Of a DNA stretch of 18,594 nucleotides, positions 13,715 through 18,594 are shown in pieces (the stretch's first letter is position 1; the number at the start of each line of letters is the position of its first letter). The notes under the pieces are model-generated. The model searched no databases. It was given only the letters and a program-made list of their open reading frames with translations, and was not told the origin of the DNA. Made by a program: the position numbers and the translations under genes. The DNA is from Ignavibacteriales bacterium (GTDB lineage Bacteria > Bacteroidota > Ignavibacteria > Ignavibacteriales > Melioribacteraceae), in assembly GCA_016929735.1 (NCBI GenBank), contig JAFGID010000123.1, positions 1 to 18,594 of the forward strand. The letters run 5' to 3'.

Positions 13715-16480
13715 TTAGTGTGCATCTAACCAATTATCAGCGACGCCAATATCAACAGATACCGGTACTCTCAGTACTATTGCTCCTTCCATCAATTCCT
13801 TAACCATGGGTTTGACGATTTCTAATTCATCTTGATAAACATCGAAAATTAATTCATCATGTACTTGCAGAACCATTTTACTTCTTAATTTAAGTTTACT
13901 AAATTCATTGAAAATTCTTATCATAGCAAGTTTTATCATATCGGCAGCAGTACCTTGAATAGGCATGTTTATAGCAACTCTTTCTTCAAATTGCCTTATC
14001 GTTCTATTATTGCTGTTAATGTTTCTCAAAAATCTTCTACGCCCTAAAAGTGTTTCCGCATATTCTTTATCACGACCAAATTCAATACACTGCTGCATGA
14101 AATTCTTTACATTTTTAAATGTTGCAAAATAATTATCAATAATTCTTTGAGCTTCGCTTTGTGGAATTCCTAATCTGGTTTTTAAACCGAAAGCACCGAG
14201 TCCATATAATATTCCAAAATTCACTTCTTTTGCTTTTCGACGCATATCTGAATTCACTTCATTCGGTTCTATTCCAAATATTAGTGACGCAGTTTTTGTA
14301 TGAATGTCTTCACCTTTACCGAATGCTTCAATTAATGTTTCATCACCACTTAAGTGAGCCATTATTCTTAATTCAATTTGATTGTAATCAGCACATAGTA
14401 ATTTGTGTTCTTTGTCAGCCGGGATGAATGCAGTTCTTATCTCTTTCCCCATATCTGTTCGAATAGGAATATTTTGTAAGTTAGGCCTTAAACTTGACAA
14501 TCTTCCTGTTGCCGTAACTTGTTGATTGAAGGTAGTGTGGATTCGTCCGGTTTTTTCGTTTATCAATTCAGGCAAAGCATCTGTATAAGTAGTTTTTAAT
14601 TTTGAAATCTGACGTATCTCTAAAATCAAGTCAATAATTTCATGCTCACCCTTCAAAGCTTCGAGTGCTTGAGCATCCGTAGAGAAACCTGTTTTTGTTT
14701 TTTTTGTTGGATTTAGTTGTAATTTTTCGAATAATATTTTTTGTAGTTGCTGAGGTGAATTGATATTAAATTGCTCTCCGCTTAAATCATAAATTTTTTC
14801 GGAAATGTATGTAATTTTTTCTTCTAAATGGACAGATAATTCATTTAAAATATTCTTATCAATTCTAATTCCTGTTCTTTCCATATCTTCGAGTACATAT
14901 ACAAGTGGAAATTCGACTTTAGTTGCTAATTTGCTTAGGCTGGATTCTTCTAAATCTTTTATAAATCTTTTATAGAGTTGATAGGTGATATCAGCGTCTT
15001 CGCAGGAATAATCGGATAATTTAATTAATTCAACATCATAAATGTCTGTCCCTTTTCCTTTTGAATGTATTAAATCTGAATATTCTATCGTTGTATAGTT
15101 CAAATATTTTTTCGCAAGATTATCGAGACTATTTTTTTGGTCGGGGTCAAGTAAATAAGCAGCGAGCATTGTATCAAAAAATAAATTCTTGACATCAATG
15201 CCATAATTTCTTAGAACTGCAATGTCAAATTTTGCATTTTGACATACTTTTTTGATCTCTTGATTTTCAAAAATTGGTTTAAATAACCTAATGAAAATTT
15301 CAATATCTAACCTATCGGATAAATCCCGATTGAATAAATCCGTATTCAGTATCTTTGGTTTTAATGCAATGAAATATGCTTCTTTTATCTTAACAGAGAA
15401 TGAGACACCAATCAAATTAATATTTTGGATATCAAGGGAATCTGTTTCAGTATCAAAAACAAATAAGTCTGATTTTGATAACTTGTCAGCTAACTTTTTT
15501 GCATCAGCTTCTTTTGTTATTAAAAAATAATTATTTTTTTGATTGTCAAAAATATCGTATTGTTCAGATGAAATTTCTTCTTTTGTATCAAATGAACTGT
15601 TATCGTTCGGGAATAATTCTTTTAGTTTAGGAATAAATGATTTAAATTCAAGTTCTTGAAATATTTGAATCAAATTTTTCGTATCGGGGGTTTTAATTTT
15701 TGCATCTTCAGAATTAAAATCAAAATCAATATCAGTAATTATTGTAGCAAGTTTTTTTGAGAGGAATGCATTTTCTTTTCCTTCAATCAAATTTTTCCTT
15801 ACACCCTCTGGTGAGATATTTTCTATATCATCATATAAATTTTCTATCGTTAAATATTTTTGTACAAGAGGCAATGCTTTTTTAGGTCCTATCTTTGCAA
15901 CACCCGGTATATCATCAGAACTATCTCCAGTCAAAGCAAGATAGTCAATTATATTGATAGGGGAAAATCCAAATTCTTCCTGGATAGTTGCTTCATCTAA
16001 TATTTTAAATTCTTGTGAAGATTTATCAGGTCGAGCAATTTTTGTAAAATTAGTTATTAGTTGAATTAAATCTTTATCAGATGTAACAGCAATAGTTTGA
16101 ATATCAGATTTTTCATTTCTTTTTGAGATAGCTCCAATAATATCATCAGCTTCATAACCCGGAAGCAAATAAACGGGAATTTTGAAAGAACTTAGAATTT
16201 GCTTTATCCTTTCGATTTGTGGAATGAGGTCTTCCGGTATTGGAGGGCGGGATGATTTATATTCTTTATAGACTTGGTGCCGAAATGTTTTTTCTTTGGA
16301 ATCTAAAGCTACTGCAAGATGAGTGGGTTTAATATTTAGAATTATTTTAAAAAGTTGACTTAAAAAACCGTATGTCGCTGAGGTAGGCTCTCCTTTTGAA
16401 TTAGATAATTGGTTTCCTCTGAAAGCATAGAATGCTTTATATATTAAAGACATACCATCAATTAAAACATACTTGTTCAT
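13715..16480 (-). CDS. polA: DNA polymerase I
   Basis: This 921-residue enzyme replaces RNA primers and fills repair gaps in DNA. All three domains are present. The 5'-3' exonuclease occupies 1-290 (LIDGMSLIYKAFYA; YEADDIIG 109-116; TSDKDL 133-138; TGDSSDDIPG 184-193). The 3'-5' proofreading domain is about 320-515 with DTET at 343-346 and YSCEDADITY at 491-500. Its acidic residues are kept, unlike in many degenerate PolA forms. The polymerase domain runs about 525-921 with motif A DYNQIELR (698-705), motif B Arg747...Lys751...Phe755...Tyr759, and motif C VHDE (873-876). The length is typical (928 in E. coli). It reads opposite to both neighbours. A TAATTTTG box (complement of 16546-16553) could belong to its promoter, but a -33 element is not clear. 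Confidence 0.98.
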   Translation of the reverse strand: MNKYVLIDGMSLIYKAFYAFRGNQLSNSKGEPTSATYGFLSQLFKIILNIKPTHLAVALDSKEKTFRHQVYKEYKSSRPPIPEDLIPQIERIKQILSSFKIPVYLLPGYEADDIIGAISKRNEKSDIQTIAVTSDKDLIQLITNFTKIARPDKSSQEFKILDEATIQEEFGFSPINIIDYLALTGDSSDDIPGVAKIGPKKALPLVQKYLTIENLYDDIENISPEGVRKNLIEGKENAFLSKKLATIITDIDFDFNSEDAKIKTPDTKNLIQIFQELEFKSFIPKLKELFPNDNSSFDTKEEISSEQYDIFDNQKNNYFLITKEADAKKLADKLSKSDLFVFDTETDSLDIQNINLIGVSFSVKIKEAYFIALKPKILNTDLFNRDLSDRLDIEIFIRLFKPIFENQEIKKVCQNAKFDIAVLRNYGIDVKNLFFDTMLAAYLLDPDQKNSLDNLAKKYLNYTTIEYSDLIHSKGKGTDIYDVELIKLSDYSCEDADITYQLYKRFIKDLEESSLSKLATKVEFPLVYVLEDMERTGIRIDKNILNELSVHLEEKITYISEKIYDLSGEQFNINSPQQLQKILFEKLQLNPTKKTKTGFSTDAQALEALKGEHEIIDLILEIRQISKLKTTYTDALPELINEKTGRIHTTFNQQVTATGRLSSLRPNLQNIPIRTDMGKEIRTAFIPADKEHKLLCADYNQIELRIMAHLSGDETLIEAFGKGEDIHTKTASLIFGIEPNEVNSDMRRKAKEVNFGILYGLGAFGLKTRLGIPQSEAQRIIDNYFATFKNVKNFMQQCIEFGRDKEYAETLLGRRRFLRNINSNNRTIRQFEERVAINMPIQGTAADMIKLAMIRIFNEFSKLKLRSKMVLQVHDELIFDVYQDELEIVKPMVKELMEGAIVLRVPVSVDIGVADNWLDAH

Positions 16481-16585
16481 ATATCTAAAAACGAATGTTA
16501 TTAAAACATTATAATTTATGTAGTTAATTTTTGTAATTTTGCAAACAAAATTAACAAATAAAAATTTTATAATTTACTATTTTTT

Positions 16586-16618
16586 ATTGTTCATTATTAT
16601 CAAATAATTATATATTTG
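16586..16618 (+). promoter_or_regulatory. Bacteroidetes-type promoter for the beta-barrel/EEP gene pair
   Basis: ATTG (16586-16589) is followed after 21 nt by TATATTTG (16611-16618), matching the -33/-7 pattern. The transcript would begin about 30 nt before the ATG at 16655 and include its AGGAGG ribosome site (16645-16650). Confidence 0.55.
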
Positions 16619-16654
16619 CCAATCAAAAAAAAATTTTTATTAACAGGAGGAACA

Positions 16655-17197
16655 ATGAAGACTTTACGTTGGATTTTAATTTCTTTTCTACTTGTTGGAA
16701 GTTTAAGTGCACAGGTCTTTCAACCTGCAAAAGTTTTATCGCAAGGAAAATTCAGAGTTGGGATTAACCCTCTCTTAATGGAAGAGAGTTTTGCGTTTTA
16801 CATTCATGGGGGTGTTGGTTTAGGTTCAAGGATGGATTTAGGTTTTAAATTAGGATTTGGTGAGGGCGATGCTTATTTCGGCGCTGATATCGACTATGGT
16901 ATTCTTATTCAACAATTTAGTCTTACTCTTGGTGGAGGTCTTCATCATTGTGGAGTAATGGGTATTGATGTAACTATTAAAGCTGGATATGATATCCCAA
17001 GTTCGGGTGTTGAGATTCATGGAGGTTTTGATTTTGATATTAATTTCCATGAAGGTAACTCAACCTCACCACTTTGGTTTTTATTAGGACTTGAATGGAG
17101 AGTTAGGAGCATGATTGCGGTTGTGCTTGATGTCGAAATCGGTGTCACTGAAGAGGCACCAAATATTTTTGGTGGTGGTATCAACTTATACTTTTAA
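16655..17197 (+). CDS. Small predicted outer-membrane beta-barrel protein
   Basis: This 180-residue protein has a signal peptide (1-19, ending GSLSAQ). The mature part is made of short alternating strands with glycine-rich turns (FYIHGGVGLGSRMDLGFKLG, then FSLTLGGGLHHCG, VEIHGGFDFDI), and it ends in the aromatic NLYF expected of an outer-membrane barrel. About eight strands would fit the length. There is no recognisable ligand or enzyme motif, so its role is unknown. The start at 16655 has a full AGGAGG 4 nt upstream. A longer reading from a TTG at 16616 overlaps the promoter's -7 box and is rejected. It lies 25 nt before the nuclease-family gene and is probably co-transcribed with it. Confidence 0.75.
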   Translation: MKTLRWILISFLLVGSLSAQVFQPAKVLSQGKFRVGINPLLMEESFAFYIHGGVGLGSRMDLGFKLGFGEGDAYFGADIDYGILIQQFSLTLGGGLHHCGVMGIDVTIKAGYDIPSSGVEIHGGFDFDINFHEGNSTSPLWFLLGLEWRVRSMIAVVLDVEIGVTEEAPNIFGGGINLYF

Positions 17198-17222
17198 TTT
17201 ATTAAACAGAAATTCGTAAAGA

Positions 17223-18236
17223 ATGAAAAAATTAATATTTGTATTTTTATTATTTTTTTGTATAATCAATTTTGTTTATACCCAAGAAACTTCCATTTAT
17301 GTTGCTACTTGGAATCTTGAAAATTTATTTGATAATATAGACGATCCAAATGTTGAAGATGAAGAGTGGCTCATTGATAGCAAAAAAGAATGGACAGATG
17401 AGAGAATCGCCATCAAAATGGAAAATCTTTCACGAGTAATTAAATATATGAATGTAAATAATGGACCTGATTTATTAGGTGTTCAGGAAGTTGAGAATGA
17501 AGCGATATTACAAAAATTGATTGACAATTATTTGGAAGAATTTAATTTTCAAATAGCATATGCTGAATCTAGGGATCTTAGAGGAATAGATGTAGGGTTA
17601 TTATATAATGCAGATAAATTTTTATTTATTGATAAAGAACAGTTATCTGTTGATATTGGTCAAAGACCCACGCGCGATATTTTACTAGCAAAACTTCTTT
17701 TTGCTGAAGATACATTTTTTGTTTTCGTAAATCACTGGCCTTCTCGAGCAGGAGGACAGGAGATTTCAGAACCCAAACGAATTTTGGCTGCTAAAATGCT
17801 AAAAAATAAGGTGGAAGAAATTTTAATTAAAAACCCGAATGCAAAAATTATTATCATGGGTGACTTTAACGATGAACCAGTGAATATCTCTATTGCTGAT
17901 ACACTTCAAGCTGATTTCTTTATATGTAATGAAGAAATAGAGGGAAATAAGAACTTATTTAATTTAGCATATAATTTGTATAGTGATAGTTTAGGAACTT
18001 ATATGTATCAACAACAATGGAACATGTTAGATCAAATTATCGTTACAAAAGGACTAATTTTAGGAGAAAAGTATCAATATATTTGTAATTCTTTTGAAAT
18101 AATTAAACCGGATTTTATGGTAACCAGAAGCGGTAAATGGGAAGGTGCTCCATATCCAAGTTTCGGAAGTGGAAAATTCCTTGGCGGATATAGCGATCAT
18201 TTCCCGGTCGGAATAAAAATTTTAGTTTTTGAATAA
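17223..18236 (+). CDS. Secreted endonuclease/exonuclease/phosphatase (EEP) family protein
   Basis: This 337-residue protein has a signal peptide (1-20, ending FVYTQ) and the full set of EEP catalytic motifs: TWNLENLFD with Asn31, VQEVEN with Glu89, RDLRGIDVGLLY (117-128), NHWPSRAGG with His171, GDFNDEP with Asp214 and Asn216, LDQ with Asp270, and the final SDHFPV with Asp325 and His326. These form a magnesium-dependent phosphodiesterase site, so an active secreted or periplasmic nuclease or phosphatase is likely. The RGIDVGLLY and NHWPSR motifs resemble extracellular-nuclease-like members found in Bacteroidetes. A role in scavenging nucleotides from external DNA or RNA would fit but is inferred. 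No clear ribosome site precedes the ATG. Confidence 0.9.
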   Translation: MKKLIFVFLLFFCIINFVYTQETSIYVATWNLENLFDNIDDPNVEDEEWLIDSKKEWTDERIAIKMENLSRVIKYMNVNNGPDLLGVQEVENEAILQKLIDNYLEEFNFQIAYAESRDLRGIDVGLLYNADKFLFIDKEQLSVDIGQRPTRDILLAKLLFAEDTFFVFVNHWPSRAGGQEISEPKRILAAKMLKNKVEEILIKNPNAKIIIMGDFNDEPVNISIADTLQADFFICNEEIEGNKNLFNLAYNLYSDSLGTYMYQQQWNMLDQIIVTKGLILGEKYQYICNSFEIIKPDFMVTRSGKWEGAPYPSFGSGKFLGGYSDHFPVGIKILVFE

Positions 18237-18254
18237 AATAATTTAAAAAAATGG

Positions 18255-18283
18255 TTGTAATTTTGTTTTTTTTGTTAAATTTG
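18255..18283 (+). promoter_or_regulatory. Promoter for the MotA/TolQ/ExbB gene
   Basis: TTG (18255-18257) is followed after 18 nt by TAAATTTG (18276-18283), in the Bacteroidetes -33/-7 form. The leader would be about 60 nt and carries GGAGGT (18338-18343) 8 nt before the start codon. Confidence 0.5.
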
Positions 18284-18351
18284 CACCAATAAATAATTAA
18301 ATTTTAAAACAATTAATAAAATTAAAAAATTAACATTGGAGGTAATCTCTT

Positions 18352-18594
18352 ATGCAACTATCAGCAATTTTTGAATCCGTTTCTTACTTGTTTGCACAAC
18401 CTTGGACTGGACAAAGCGAAGGTGGTTTTCTAAATTACTTAGAAACAAAATTCGTTGAAGGTGGTGAGTTTATGTATCCTATCCTCGCATGTTTAGTGCT
18501 TGGATTGGCTTTTACATTTGAAAGATTTTGGACATTGACACGTTCATCTACAAATACGAAAAAATTTGTTGTTCAGATTAAAGACGCTTTAAAA
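18352..18594 (+). CDS. MotA/TolQ/ExbB proton-channel family protein (partial, 3' end beyond window)
   Basis: The first 81 codons are present and run off the window end. A short N-terminal part (MQLSAIFESVSYLFAQ) and a linker precede the first membrane helix at about 41-57 (MYPILACLVLGLAFTFERF), which ends in the conserved ERFW followed by TLTRSSTNTKKF. This is the start of ExbB/TolQ-type proteins, whose complex uses the proton gradient to energise TonB or Tol at the outer membrane. In related genomes it usually heads an exbB-exbD-tonB type cluster, which could power receptors such as the one at 3945-6227. The ribosome site GGAGGT is strong. Confidence 0.85.
   Translation, partial: MQLSAIFESVSYLFAQPWTGQSEGGFLNYLETKFVEGGEFMYPILACLVLGLAFTFERFWTLTRSSTNTKKFVVQIKDALK

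Noticed and set aside
16616..16654. TTG start giving a 13-residue longer beta-barrel protein
   Set aside because: The TTG lies inside the TATATTTG promoter box, and the ATG at 16655 has a full AGGAGG and begins a normal signal peptide.

Overview
The window is an AT-rich bacterial chromosome segment. Several independent signs point to the Bacteroidota/Ignavibacteriota (Bacteroidetes-Chlorobi) branch. A TonB-dependent receptor has an N-terminal carboxypeptidase-regulatory-like domain. There are fragments of a type IX secretion (T9SS) C-terminal sorting domain, a MotA/TolQ/ExbB-family gene of Bacteroidetes type, and promoters matching the Bacteroidetes form (-33 TTTG or TTG, about 18-21 nt spacer, -7 TAnnTTTG). 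Family names are assigned from motifs read by eye; no database search was run.

Left part (1-6227, genes on the minus strand). Position 1-428 has no gene I can support but carries palindromic repeats. Then come an Nfu-type Fe-S scaffold gene, a short RsmI-like rRNA methyltransferase and prolyl-tRNA synthetase (transcribed proS, rsmI-like, nfu). A 146-bp MITE-like element lies between proS and the methyltransferase gene. After a repeat-containing gap there is a 760-residue TonB-dependent receptor.

Middle (6228-8584). A 0.5-kb gene-poor stretch holds two near-identical orphan copies of a T9SS sorting-domain coding end. They are separated by a 94-bp inverted-repeat element, and an intact terminator follows the second copy. 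This looks like the scar of a lost secreted-protein gene. Next is a complete YefM-YoeB-type toxin-antitoxin operon with a promoter and an overlapping palindrome. A U32-family (TrhP-like) protein gene follows on the minus strand, with an 8-bp-period repeat at its 3' end.

Right part (8700-18594). A membrane metallophosphoesterase and a TraB/GumN-family protein form one tight pair. An unrecognised lipoprotein and a coiled-coil, C-terminally membrane-anchored envelope protein form a second pair, closed by a strong terminator. Another lipoprotein gene converges on polA (complete three-domain DNA polymerase I), with a 15-bp perfect hairpin between them. Divergent from polA are a small predicted outer-membrane beta-barrel protein and a secreted endonuclease/exonuclease/phosphatase-family protein. 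The window ends inside a MotA/TolQ/ExbB proton-channel gene.

Overall it is mostly housekeeping and cell-envelope genes. I see no complete new system. The least explained parts are the T9SS scar with its two small inverted-repeat elements and the lipoprotein/coiled-coil pair.
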